This document shows, in pieces, positions 49,469 through 58,346 of a DNA stretch of 64,000 nucleotides. The stretch's first letter is position 1. Each line of letters starts with the position of its first letter. A program made the translations under genes and the position numbers. A model generated the notes under the pieces. The model did no database searches. It saw nothing but the letters and a program-made list of their open reading frames with translations, and was not told the origin of the DNA. This DNA is from DATARH01 sp963712835 (GTDB lineage Bacteria > Pseudomonadota > Alphaproteobacteria > ATCC43930 > CGMCC-115725), in the NCBI GenBank assembly GCA_963712835.1, contig CAVQJJ010000011.1, forward strand, positions 310,001 to 374,000, given 5' to 3'.

Positions 49469-50728
49469 CTAGTTATGACAATCGAGATCGCGGCCGGCGA
49501 TCGTGCATTGCGCCAGCACCGTCTTGTCGTCCGGCGCATAGAGCGTACCCGCCCAGCCCGCGCCCTGGCGTTCCATGATGAAAAAACTGAACCGCTTCAA
49601 CGCGAAGCCCTTGGTCGTCTTCATCCCGTCGATACCGGCTCCCGTAAGCGGCTGGTTCGCCAGATTGAGCATCGTGTCGCCGCCCATGCCGGCGATCAGC
49701 TGCGAGGGTCGCCGCGGTCCGAAGGCATAGCTGGTGAAATCGTGCAAGTGCCCGCTCACCACCATGTCGAGCCCGGGCGGAACGTGCCCCTTGATCGCCG
49801 CTTGCAGGGTCTGGTTGACCGTCTGCCCGGGCTTGTTGTTCTGCGCCGGCGCCCAGACCGGACGGTGCGTGAGCAGCCACGAATGCGCCGGCGCGTTCGC
49901 CAGCAGCTGGGCGAATTGCGCCGCATAGACCGCGACCTTCTTGGCGTCGGGCTTCTGGTCGTCGGCGTCGGCGCTGTCGAAAACCATGAGATCGAGTCCG
50001 CCGGCATGCACACTGTATGGCGGCGAGGTGTCGGTGCAATCTCCCGCATCGGCGCGCGGGTCGAGGAGACGCGTCCAGCCTTTGCCGCCGCGCTGGCACA
50101 GCTCGTGATTGCCGCGCACCATGACCCAGGGCGCGGCCTCCAGCAGCGGCGCCGCCGGTTCGAAGAAATCAGCCTTCCACGCGCCCCAATCGTCGCCGTG
50201 CGGGCTGTCCTTGCAGCCTTTATTGCCGGCCGGGCACGCATCCTCGCGGTAATAATAGTCGCCGACATGGATCACCAGATCGGGCTTCCGGCCGGCCGCG
50301 TCCTTGGCGATGACCGGGAACGGCCATTGCTTCTTGTCGTCGCAATCCTGCGCGGTGCTGCCCTCGATCCGGCAACCGGTGTCGCCGAACACGACGATGC
50401 GGTTGACCGTCGCCGGTATGGTCGGCACGGCGTTGCCGCCCACCGTCAGCTGCTTTGTCGCCAGCGGCACCGTCGCGCTGCACACGGTAATCGGGAAGGC
50501 ACCGTCGGATGCGCCGCGCTGCCGGGCCTCGATGGTCTTGCCGTCGGCGACCAGCTCCGGGCAAGCGGCGACATCGGACGGCACTACCACCCGTACCTGC
50601 AGGTCGTTATTGGCGCCGGCCTCGACCCAGGGCCCGGCGACCGCCTTCAGCGGCGTTTGCGCGCCCGCGGGAGCCGCAGCCAGCGCGAGCGCCGCGAGCA
50701 GCGCGAAAAGCCGGATCATCTTGTTCAT
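49469..50728 (-). CDS. Exported calcineurin-type metallophosphoesterase (purple acid phosphatase-like)
   Basis: 419 residues with signal peptide ending near PAGAQT (about 24). A beta-rich N-terminal domain (about 30-105), then the dimetal motifs: VVFGDTG (about 111-117), HVGDYYYR (about 154-161), VRGNHELC (about 206-213), LTHRPVW and VVSGHLHDF. The GDTG variant replaces the usual GDxG/GDW of other groups and fits PAP-like enzymes. It likely hydrolyses phosphate esters in the periplasm. Confidence 0.9.
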   Translation of the reverse strand: MNKMIRLFALLAALALAAAPAGAQTPLKAVAGPWVEAGANNDLQVRVVVPSDVAACPELVADGKTIEARQRGASDGAFPITVCSATVPLATKQLTVGGNAVPTIPATVNRIVVFGDTGCRIEGSTAQDCDDKKQWPFPVIAKDAAGRKPDLVIHVGDYYYREDACPAGNKGCKDSPHGDDWGAWKADFFEPAAPLLEAAPWVMVRGNHELCQRGGKGWTRLLDPRADAGDCTDTSPPYSVHAGGLDLMVFDSADADDQKPDAKKVAVYAAQFAQLLANAPAHSWLLTHRPVWAPAQNNKPGQTVNQTLQAAIKGHVPPGLDMVVSGHLHDFTSYAFGPRRPSQLIAGMGGDTMLNLANQPLTGAGIDGMKTTKGFALKRFSFFIMERQGAGWAGTLYAPDDKTVLAQCTIAGRDLDCHN

Positions 50729-50761
50729 GGACTTTCTCTCCGGCCGTCGAATCGAGGGCCC

Positions 50762-50980
50762 TTAGATTACCCCTGCAACGGCCTGATCTTCGCCATCGCG
50801 GATTTGTCGCCGGGCCGCGCGATCTTGGCGAGCGTAATCGGAATCGGCAGTTGCCTCGCCACGCGCACGAGAACCGAACAGCACGACGCGCTCGATGCGC
50901 TCGATGCGCTCGCCGTAGGCCGCATCGAGGGCTTGGCGATACTGCTTCAGGATCGGATCGGCGGTGATAACCGCAACCAT
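50762..50980 (-). pseudogene. Truncated MNT-type nucleotidyltransferase domain
   Basis: MVAVITADPILKQYRQALDAAYGER leads to VVLFGSRARGEATADSDY, the exact start of a minimal nucleotidyltransferase (GSRARGxA, SDYD). The expected DxxV after SDY is missing: the frame goes into Arg-rich sequence and stops. From the break, another frame reads ITLAKIARPGDKSAMAKIRPLQG to a stop, which looks like the C-terminus of an unrelated protein. This is a deletion fusion of two gene ends. Confidence 0.65.
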
Positions 50981-51088
50981 GGCGATCCTCCATCGAATTA
51001 TGGCGGATGGCGGCATGAAGCCAGCCATGCTTGTCAAGCCGACGGGGGCATGGTTCGATCGGGCAAGGCCGGCTGGCCGGGGGAGCAC

Positions 51089-52147
51089 ATGCCCGATTCG
51101 ATCATCACCGATACCGCGACCAAGATTTTCCAGGACCTTTGCGAGGCCGATACGGTCAACAAGGCCGAGAAGGGCGAATGGCCCACGGCGCTATGGGACG
51201 CGCTCGAAGAGTCCGGCCTGCCGTTGGCCTGGGTTTCCGACGAGTATGGCGGGGCCGGCGCGGAGCTTGCCGACGGGTTCGCGGTGCTGCGCGTCGCCGG
51301 GCGTTTCGCGGCGCCGGTGCCGCTCGCCGAGACCCTGCTCGCCGGCTGGCTCCTGGCCGAGGCCAAGATCGTCGCGCCCGCCGGGCCGATGACGATCGCC
51401 CCGGTATACGAGGATGGCAACATCACGGTCGGCGCCGACGGCAAGCTCAGCGGCCGGGCGCGGCATGTGCCGTTCGCGCGCTGTGCCGCGCATATCGCCG
51501 TCGTCGCGACGCGCGGCGGCCAGCCGGCCGTCGCGCTGGTCGACGCCAAGGCGGTGACGATCTCGCCCGGCGTCGGCCTCTCGGGTGAGCCGCGCGACAC
51601 CGTGAACTTTGACGGCGCGGTCGCGCTCGACGTCAAGCCGGCGCCCGGTCTCGATCCTGCGAAACTCACCCTCATCGCCGCCGCCGCGCGCACCCAGCAG
51701 ATGGCCGGCGCGCTTGAGCGCATCCTCGACCAGTCGGTGACCTACGCGATGGACCGCGTGCAGTTCGGCCGGCCGATCGCCAAGTTCCAGGCGGTGCAGC
51801 ACAATCTCGCGGCGCTCGCCGGCGAGGTCGCCGCCGCCAGCGCGGCGGCCGACGGCGCGGCCGAGGCGCTTGCCGCGCACGGCGTCGCGAGCGACATCAC
51901 CGCCGCCGAGGTCGCGATCGCCAAGCTGCGCGTCGGCGATGCGGCGGGCACCGGCGCGGCGATCGCGCATCAGGTGCATGGCGCGATGGGTTTTACCTAC
52001 GAGCATACGCTGCACCATTCGACGCGCCGGCTGTGGGGCTGGCGCGAGGAATTCGGCAACGAGACGCTGTGGGCCGAGCGGCTCGGCCGCATGGTCGCCG
52101 CCGCCGGCGCCGACGAATTGTGGCCCTTTGTCACCCGGGGATCGTGA
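51089..52147 (+). CDS. Acyl-CoA dehydrogenase (small, FadE-like subunit 1)
   Basis: 352 residues, shorter than the usual 380. N-terminal helical domain with LPLAWVSDEYGGAGAELADG (core WVSDEYGGAG), a reduced beta domain, and C-terminal DRVQFGRPIAKFQAVQHNLA (core RVQFGRPIAKFQAVQ) plus HQVHGAMGFTYEHTLHH. The pairing with a second acyl-CoA dehydrogenase eight bases downstream is like the heteromeric steroid-CoA dehydrogenases (ChsE/FadE26-27 type), where each subunit gives part of the FAD site. Heteromer formation is inference. Confidence 0.9.
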   Translation: MPDSIITDTATKIFQDLCEADTVNKAEKGEWPTALWDALEESGLPLAWVSDEYGGAGAELADGFAVLRVAGRFAAPVPLAETLLAGWLLAEAKIVAPAGPMTIAPVYEDGNITVGADGKLSGRARHVPFARCAAHIAVVATRGGQPAVALVDAKAVTISPGVGLSGEPRDTVNFDGAVALDVKPAPGLDPAKLTLIAAAARTQQMAGALERILDQSVTYAMDRVQFGRPIAKFQAVQHNLAALAGEVAAASAAADGAAEALAAHGVASDITAAEVAIAKLRVGDAAGTGAAIAHQVHGAMGFTYEHTLHHSTRRLWGWREEFGNETLWAERLGRMVAAAGADELWPFVTRGS

Positions 52148-52155
52148 GGCAAGCG

Positions 52156-53316
52156 ATGCAGAACACCTTCCAATTCGATCCGGCCGATCTGCCGCCCGAG
52201 TGCAAGGAGCTGCGCAAGGAGGTTCGCACCTTCCTCAAGCAGGAGATCGACGCCGGCACGTTCAGCCCGAGCGGCAAACGCGGCGACAACGCCGCGCTGT
52301 TCGCCAAAAAGGTCGGCGCCAAGGGCTGGATCGGCATGACCTGGCCCAAGGAGTATGGCGGTGGCGGCCGCACCCAGCTCGAACGCTATGTCGTCACCGA
52401 GGAGATGCTGGCGCATCGTGCACCGACCCGGCACTACTCGACCGCCGACCGTCAGTCCGGCCCGGTGCTGCTGCGCTACGGCCAGGAGGCGGTGAAGCGC
52501 GACATCGTCCCGCGCATCTGCTCGGGCGAGTTGTGTTTCTGCATCGGGCTGTCCGAGCCTAATTCCGGCTCCGACGTGTTCGCCGCCTCGACCCGCGCGA
52601 CCAAGACCGATGGCGGCTGGCTGGTCAACGGCCGCAAGATCTGGACGTCGAACGCACACCAGGCCGACTACATGATCGGCCTCCTGCGCACCTCGAATAA
52701 GACCCCGGAAAACCACCGCCATGGCCTCACGCAATTCCTCATCGCGATGAAGTCGCCGGGGATCACCATCCGGCCGATCATCAATTTGACCGGCGCGCAC
52801 GATTTCAACGAGGTGATCTTCGACGACGTGTTCGTCCCCGATCTGCACATGATCGGCGAGGTCGACCAGGCCTGGAAGCAGGCGAGCGCCGAATTGGCCT
52901 ACGAGCGCAGCGGCCCCGACCGTTGGCTCGAAACCCTGCAGAGCCTGGTCGAGCTGGTGCGCGTCGTCGGCCCCGAGCCGAGCGAGCGCCAGGCTGAGGG
53001 CATCGGCCGCGAGGTCGCGCATCTGGCGACCATGCGGCGCATGTCGCTGTCGGTCGCCGGGATGCTGCAGGCAGGCAAGACGCCGGCCGCCGAAGCCTCC
53101 ATCGTCAAGGATCTCGGCACCAATTTCGAGCAGGCGCTGCCCAACAAGGTGCGGCTGATGGCGCCGGTGCGCGGCGACAGCGCGCCCGACAGCAATGACG
53201 ACCGCTTCGAGCAGGCGCTCAACTACACCACCTTGATCGCGCCCAAGCTGACCATCCAGGGCGGCACCCGCGAAATCCTGCGCGGCATCATCGCCCGCGG
53301 GCTGGGATTGCGGTGA
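52156..53316 (+). CDS. Acyl-CoA dehydrogenase (partner subunit 2)
   Basis: 386 residues. TWPKEYGGGGRTQLERYVVTEEML (core TWPKEYGGGGRT), the FAD-contact region CIGLSEPNSGSDVFAASTRA (core LSEPNSGSD, about 131-139), GRKIWTSNAHQADYMIGL and a C-terminal IQGGTREILRGIIARGLGL. It oxidises an acyl-CoA to the enoyl-CoA. It is encoded directly after the first dehydrogenase and before the acyl-CoA synthetase. Confidence 0.95.
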   Translation: MQNTFQFDPADLPPECKELRKEVRTFLKQEIDAGTFSPSGKRGDNAALFAKKVGAKGWIGMTWPKEYGGGGRTQLERYVVTEEMLAHRAPTRHYSTADRQSGPVLLRYGQEAVKRDIVPRICSGELCFCIGLSEPNSGSDVFAASTRATKTDGGWLVNGRKIWTSNAHQADYMIGLLRTSNKTPENHRHGLTQFLIAMKSPGITIRPIINLTGAHDFNEVIFDDVFVPDLHMIGEVDQAWKQASAELAYERSGPDRWLETLQSLVELVRVVGPEPSERQAEGIGREVAHLATMRRMSLSVAGMLQAGKTPAAEASIVKDLGTNFEQALPNKVRLMAPVRGDSAPDSNDDRFEQALNYTTLIAPKLTIQGGTREILRGIIARGLGLR

Positions 53317-53328
53317 TCGGGGTTGCGG

Positions 53329-53466
53329 TGACCCTCACCCGCTTCGCGCCTGCGGCGCTCAGTACCCTCTCCCGCAATGCGGGAGAGGGGAAAGCGGGCT
53401 GTGGCAAATCCCCTCTCCCGCATTGCGGGAGAGGGTGGCCGCCGCCCCAGCGGCGGACGGGTGAGG
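53329..53466. repeat. Dispersed palindromic repeat, family B (copy 3)
   Basis: ACCCTCACCCGC near the left end, two CCTCTCCCGCA...TGCGGGAGAGGG hairpins in tandem (about 53361-53391 and 53412-53433), and GGACGGGTGAGGGT at the right end. Same unit as at 16671 and 19597. Confidence 0.8.
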
Positions 53467-53490
53467 GTTCTTTTTCAGAAGCAGAAGCAA

Positions 53491-55623
53491 ATGCCTGATC
53501 TCCGCCCCCTGCTCTCCCCGAAAAGCCTGTGCATCGTCGGCGCGGCGGCCGACGAGTCGATCCGCGGCCGCCTCACCAAACAGCTCATCGGCCACGGTTT
53601 CGACGGACCGATCTACCCGGTGACGCGCAGCCAGGACGAGGTGCTCGGCCACAAGGCTTACAGGAGCGTCGCCGACATCCCGGAGCCGGTCGACCTCGCT
53701 GTCATCGTCGTCCCGGCGGCGCATGTGATCTCGACCATCGAGCAATGCGGCGCCAAGGGCATCCTGGCGGCGGTTATCATCTCGTCGGGCTTTGGCGAAG
53801 AGAAAAGCGAGGAGGCGGCGCGACGGGACGCCGATCTGCGCGCCGCCGCGGCGCGGTACGACATGGCGATTTGCGGGCCGAACTCGGAAGGGCTGGTCAA
53901 CCCGCTGCGCCTCCTGGTCGCCACCTTCAGCCCCGTGTTCCACGACACGACCAAGAAGCTCCTGCCTGAAAAAACCGCCGCGAAGCCGATCGCGGTATCC
54001 TGCCAGTCGGGCGCGCTGACATTTTCATTTCTCAGCCGTGGTGCGCCGCGTCAGCTGCAATTCACCACGCAGGTCAGCTCGGGCAACCAGACCGTGCTCG
54101 AAGCGCATGACTATATCGAGGCGGCGCTCGACAGCGGCGCGGCCGACATCTTCATGGTCTATCTCGAAGGCATCCGCCAGCCTACGCGTTTCCGTGAGGT
54201 CGCCGACAAGGCCGCCCAGGCCGGCAAGCCGCTGATCCTCGCCAAGGTCGGCCGCTCCGATGCCGGTCGCCGCGCCGCCGCCTCGCATACCGGGGCGCTG
54301 GCGCAGTCGGGCGCGATCGACGACGCGGTGTTCCGCCATCACGGCATCGTCCGCGGCGAAGACCTCGACCACATGCTCGACGTCGCCACGGCCTTTGCGT
54401 TCTGCAAGCTGCCGAAAGGCAACCGCGTCGCGATCATCACCGGATCGGGCGGCAGCGCGGTATGGATGGCCGACATCTGCGCCTCGTTCGGCCTCGAGCT
54501 CCCGGTGCTGGAAGACGACATCCAGGCAAAGATAATGGCGATGCTGCCGAGCTACGCCTCGGCGCTCAACCCGATCGATGCGACCGCACAGGCGATCGGC
54601 GAGGTCGGCTACGCGCCGATCGTCGAGCTGGTGCGCCAGTCCAAGCGGATCGACACCATCCTGCTGATCTCCTCGGTCGCCAACGAGACCACCGCCAAGA
54701 AGCGCGCCGAGGAGCTCGCCGGCATCGTCGCCGCGACCGAGCAACCGATCCTGATGGCCACCTACACCACGGCGACCCCAGGCGCGATCGGCGCCTTCGC
54801 CGATATGGGCATCCCCTGCTACACCTCGTTTCCCAGTTGTGCGCGGGCCATCAAGGCGCTCGCCGATTACGGCCGTTTCCGTGAGCGCAGCGCGCGCCGC
54901 GCCGCGCCGCCCGCGACCACGCCTTCCATCCGCAATACCGTTGCCAGCGCGCTCGCTGAGTCCGCCAAGGTCCTGACCGAGGTGCAGGCCAAGGCGCTGC
55001 TCGCCGCTTATGGGGTGAAGCGCGTGCCGGATTTCCTCGCCACCGGCGAGGATGACGCCAGCGAGGCGGCGATGCGCATCGGCGGCTTCGTCGCGCTCAA
55101 GGTCCAGTCACCCGACATCGCGCACAAGACCGAGGCGGGCGCAGTGCTGCTCGGGCTCTCGGGCGACGCGGCGGTGCGCGAGGGCTATCGCACCGTGCTG
55201 TCCCGCGCCAAGGCGGTGCATCCGACCGCAAAGATCGACGGCGTGCTGGTGCAGGCAATGGCGAAGCGCGGTCAGGAGATGATCCTCGGCATCACGCGCG
55301 ACGCGACGTTCGGGCCGATGCTGATGGTCGGCCTCGGCGGCATCCATGTCGAGGTGCTGAAGGATGTCGCCTTCGCCCCGGTGCCGCTCGATACCGAGGA
55401 CGCACTGGCGCTGATCGGTGAGCTGAAGGGTGCGGCGCTGCTCGACGGCATCCGCGGCGCCAAGCCCGCCGACAAGCACGCGCTCGCCGAGCTGATGGTG
55501 GCGCTGTCGCGCTTCGCGGCCGACCATGCCGAGCAGATCGCCGAGATCGACTTGAACCCGGTCATCGTCCACGAGGCGGGCCAGGGCCTCAGCGTCGTCG
55601 ACGCGCTGATCGTGAGACAATAA
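53491..55623 (+). CDS. ADP-forming acyl-CoA synthetase (acetate-CoA ligase family)
   Basis: 710 residues, alpha-beta fusion of the NDP-forming acyl-CoA synthetase family. A CoA-binding Rossmann domain (about 5-130, SLCIVGAAADESIRGRL), succinyl-CoA ligase-like domains with the phospho-His region in SHTGALAQSGA (about 264-274), and a C-terminal ATP-grasp domain (about 490-710, LTEVQAKALLAAYGVKRV; FVALKVQSPDIAHKTEAG; IDLNPVIV). It makes an acyl-CoA from acid, CoA and ATP reversibly, and would feed the neighbouring dehydrogenases. Confidence 0.93.
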   Translation: MPDLRPLLSPKSLCIVGAAADESIRGRLTKQLIGHGFDGPIYPVTRSQDEVLGHKAYRSVADIPEPVDLAVIVVPAAHVISTIEQCGAKGILAAVIISSGFGEEKSEEAARRDADLRAAAARYDMAICGPNSEGLVNPLRLLVATFSPVFHDTTKKLLPEKTAAKPIAVSCQSGALTFSFLSRGAPRQLQFTTQVSSGNQTVLEAHDYIEAALDSGAADIFMVYLEGIRQPTRFREVADKAAQAGKPLILAKVGRSDAGRRAAASHTGALAQSGAIDDAVFRHHGIVRGEDLDHMLDVATAFAFCKLPKGNRVAIITGSGGSAVWMADICASFGLELPVLEDDIQAKIMAMLPSYASALNPIDATAQAIGEVGYAPIVELVRQSKRIDTILLISSVANETTAKKRAEELAGIVAATEQPILMATYTTATPGAIGAFADMGIPCYTSFPSCARAIKALADYGRFRERSARRAAPPATTPSIRNTVASALAESAKVLTEVQAKALLAAYGVKRVPDFLATGEDDASEAAMRIGGFVALKVQSPDIAHKTEAGAVLLGLSGDAAVREGYRTVLSRAKAVHPTAKIDGVLVQAMAKRGQEMILGITRDATFGPMLMVGLGGIHVEVLKDVAFAPVPLDTEDALALIGELKGAALLDGIRGAKPADKHALAELMVALSRFAADHAEQIAEIDLNPVIVHEAGQGLSVVDALIVRQ

Positions 55624-55627
55624 CGAG

Positions 55628-55716
55628 CGTCATTGCGAGGAGCGAAGCGACGAAGCAATCTCGTTCGGTAGAGGGCCAAAGCGGAGGGAGATTGCTTCGC
55701 TGCGCTCGCAATGACG
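55628..55716. repeat. Palindromic repeat, family C
   Basis: CGTCATTGCGAG (55628-55639) and its complement CTCGCAATGACG (55705-55716) bound the unit; inside, CGAAGCAATCTC is mirrored by GAGATTGCTTCG. An 89-bp cruciform-type intergenic repeat common in alphaproteobacteria. Confidence 0.85.
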
Positions 55717-55735
55717 GTACTTTAGGAGCACATCC

Positions 55736-56533
55736 ATGACCGACCTGGGCACCTATCGCGATATTGGCGTCAGCCTTGACGGGCATGTGGCGACGGTCGA
55801 GATCCGCCGGCCGCCGCATAATTTCTTCGACAGCGACCTGATCTACGAGATCGGCGGCGCGTTCGAACGCATCGACGCCAGCGAGGAATGCCGCGCGGTC
55901 GTGCTGTGCGCCGAGGGCCGCTCGTTCTGCGCCGGCGCCGATTTCTCGAAGCGCATGGACACCGGCACGGTCAACGAAGGCTCGCGCAGCCGCGCCGGCA
56001 AGCATCTCTACAAGGAGGCGAGCCGGCTCTTCCGCAGCAAAAAGCCGATCGTCGGCGCGATCCACGGCGCGGCGGTGGGCGGCGGCCTCGGCCTCGCGCT
56101 GGTGCCGGATTTCCGCGTCACCTGCAGCGAGGCGCGGTTCAGCGCCAATTTCAACCGGCTCGGCTTCCACCCCGGGTTCGGGCTGACCGTGACCTTGCCG
56201 CGCCTCGTCGGCGCGCAGCAGGCGGCGCTGCTGTTCTATACTGGCCGCCGCATCCCCGGCGACGAGGCGGTGCGCATCGGCCTCGCCGATTTGCTCGTGC
56301 CGCAGGACGAGGTGCGCAAGGCGGCGCAGGCGCTGGCGCTTGAAATCGCCCAATCGGCCCCGCTCGCCGTCATCTCGACCCGCGAGACGCTGCGCCGGGG
56401 CCTCGCCGACGCGATCGACGCCGGGACGGAGCGCGAGCTCGTCGAGCAGGACTGGCTGCGCCGCACCGAGGACTTTGCCGAAGGCGTCAAGGCGATGGCC
56501 GACCGCCGCCTGCCGAACTTTCAGGGGCGGTAG
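55736..56533 (+). CDS. Enoyl-CoA hydratase/isomerase
   Basis: 265 residues, crotonase fold. RPPHNFFDSDLI near the N-terminus, oxyanion hole AEGRSFCAGADFSKRM (core FCAGADF, about 63-69) and IHGAAVGGGLGLALVPDFRV (core AVGGGLGLA). The glutamate pair of hydratases is not clear: FSANFNRLGFHPGFGLT carries neither Glu at the usual site, so an isomerase or other crotonase reaction is possible. It completes the acyl-CoA cluster. Confidence 0.92.
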   Translation: MTDLGTYRDIGVSLDGHVATVEIRRPPHNFFDSDLIYEIGGAFERIDASEECRAVVLCAEGRSFCAGADFSKRMDTGTVNEGSRSRAGKHLYKEASRLFRSKKPIVGAIHGAAVGGGLGLALVPDFRVTCSEARFSANFNRLGFHPGFGLTVTLPRLVGAQQAALLFYTGRRIPGDEAVRIGLADLLVPQDEVRKAAQALALEIAQSAPLAVISTRETLRRGLADAIDAGTERELVEQDWLRRTEDFAEGVKAMADRRLPNFQGR

Positions 56534-56584
56534 TCGAGCGATCGCCGGCCAGTGCAATCCGACGCAGGGTTTCGCGGTCGCTGT

Positions 56585-58345
56585 TCAGACCAGGGAGCTC
56601 GGGTTGCGGACGTAGTCCTTGATCGCATCGGCCGCCCAGCAGGCCAGCATGCCGATCGTCTCGGTGGGGCCGTTCGCGGGGTTTTGCGGGAACGCGCTGC
56701 CGCCCACCACGAACAGGTTCGAGACGTCCCACGACTGCAGGTATTTGTTGACGGCGCTGGTCGACGGATCGCTGCCCATCACGGCGCCCCCGACATTGTG
56801 CGTGCTCTGGTATCCCGTGATGCCGAAATGCGTGCCCTTGTTCTTGCCGCCCAGAGCTGAACCGTTGAGCGCCCGGCCGATCTCGGTGCAGCGCTCGGTC
56901 ATGTACGTCATCATGCGCAAGTCGTTGTCGTTCCAGTCGAACGTCATGCGCAGCAGCGGCAGGCCGTAGGCGTCTTTGTAGGTCGGATCCAGGTCGAGAT
57001 AGTTGTGCCGATAGCTGAGACACGATGCGTGAATGGTGATCGACATGGTCCGGCGATAGTGACGGGCGACGGCTTTCTTCCATTCGCCGCCCCAGCGCGG
57101 CGTGCCGGGCGGCACGTTCTTGCCCTTGATCGGGGTCGCGCCGCTCGTCGAGGTGTTCATATAGGCGCCCCCGATAAAGCCGAGCGGGCCGCGGTCGATC
57201 AGGTCACCGTTGAATTCGTCGATCGAGGTGTTGACCTGGCCGCCGCCGATGAACGGGTTGAACTCGCGATCGTCGAAGAACACCTGCACCGAGCCGCCTT
57301 GCTGGTACGAGTAGTTGCGGCCGACCACCCCTTGGCCGGTGAGCGGGTCATAGGGCGTGCCGATGCCCGACAGCAGCAATAGCCGCACGTTGCTGAAGCA
57401 ATAGGCGCCCAGAACCACGATGCCGGCCGGCTGCTCGACCTCGTTGCCGCGTGCGTCGATATAGGTGACGCCGGTGGCCTTCTTGCCGGTCGAATCCGTG
57501 TTGACGCGCACCACGTTGCATAGCGGGCGCAACTCGAAGGTCGGCTGCCGGGCGAGCGCGGGGTGCACCGAGGTCAGGGGATTGGCCTTGGCGCCTTGCG
57601 AGCAGACATGGCTCGAGCAGAAGCCGCCGAGCGCGCATTCGAGCATCTGCACGCGGTAGAGGTTGCGGTAGTCCTGGGTCATCGCCGCGGTCGGGCCCTG
57701 AAACGGCACGTAACCCAGCGAGGTCGCCGCCTCGGCGAACAGGGCGCCCTGATACGTGCGCCGCGTCGGCGGGTTCGGATACTCGCGCGAGCGCGGCCCT
57801 TCGTGAGGGTTGCCGCCGGCCTGAATCTCGCCCTCCAGGTTGCCGGCCTTGCCGCCGACCCCGAAGATTTCCTCGAACTGGTCGTAGTAGGGCTCGACGT
57901 CGTCCCAGGTGACGCCCCAGTCCTGCAGATTGCAGTCCTCAGGGATGAAGGAGGCGCCATAGCGCTCCTCGATGCGCGAGCGCATCTCGAAATCATGCGG
58001 CAGAAAGCGGCGCGCGTTGCCGCCCCAGTGTGCCGACGTGCCGCCCACCATCTCGCCCGGCTTGAACGCGCCCATCTCGCGCATCGGCAGCGCCGTCTGC
58101 GCGTTGTTGTTGCGAAACGTAAGGGTGTCGCGCGCCAGGTTCTGGAAGATGTCGCTATGACGATCGAACTTCAGTTCGTCGTACACGTTGGGTTTCTGAA
58201 AATCGGTGTCGATATCGAACTGCTTGCCGCGCTCCAGGCACACGACGCTCAACCCGGCGCTGGCCAGTTCCATGGACATGATCGAGCCCACGACGCCGCT
58301 GCCCACGACGACGACATCGACGGATTTCAATTTCGTGGCCGACAT
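56585..58345 (-). CDS. GMC-family FAD oxidoreductase (gluconate 2-dehydrogenase large-subunit type)
   Basis: 586 residues. FAD loop VVVGSGVVGSIMSMELA (about 11-27), the GMC-specific MVGGTSAHWGGNARRFLP (about 98-115), GFCSSHVCSQGAKANP, and the C-terminal active-site region GYQSTHNVGGAVMG with the catalytic His-Asn pair (HN), then VGGSAFPQNPANGPTETIG. It oxidises a sugar or alcohol and passes electrons on. The ATG at 58345 is one base from the stop of the upstream subunit 3 gene, so they form one operon. No cytochrome c subunit gene follows. Confidence 0.9.
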   Translation of the reverse strand: MSATKLKSVDVVVVGSGVVGSIMSMELASAGLSVVCLERGKQFDIDTDFQKPNVYDELKFDRHSDIFQNLARDTLTFRNNNAQTALPMREMGAFKPGEMVGGTSAHWGGNARRFLPHDFEMRSRIEERYGASFIPEDCNLQDWGVTWDDVEPYYDQFEEIFGVGGKAGNLEGEIQAGGNPHEGPRSREYPNPPTRRTYQGALFAEAATSLGYVPFQGPTAAMTQDYRNLYRVQMLECALGGFCSSHVCSQGAKANPLTSVHPALARQPTFELRPLCNVVRVNTDSTGKKATGVTYIDARGNEVEQPAGIVVLGAYCFSNVRLLLLSGIGTPYDPLTGQGVVGRNYSYQQGGSVQVFFDDREFNPFIGGGQVNTSIDEFNGDLIDRGPLGFIGGAYMNTSTSGATPIKGKNVPPGTPRWGGEWKKAVARHYRRTMSITIHASCLSYRHNYLDLDPTYKDAYGLPLLRMTFDWNDNDLRMMTYMTERCTEIGRALNGSALGGKNKGTHFGITGYQSTHNVGGAVMGSDPSTSAVNKYLQSWDVSNLFVVGGSAFPQNPANGPTETIGMLACWAADAIKDYVRNPSSLV

Positions 58346-58346
58346 C

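Noticed and set aside
49289..51088. N-terminal extension of the first acyl-CoA dehydrogenase to a 952-residue protein
   Set aside because: The extra 600 residues are antisense to the phosphoesterase; the dehydrogenase domain starts at 51089.
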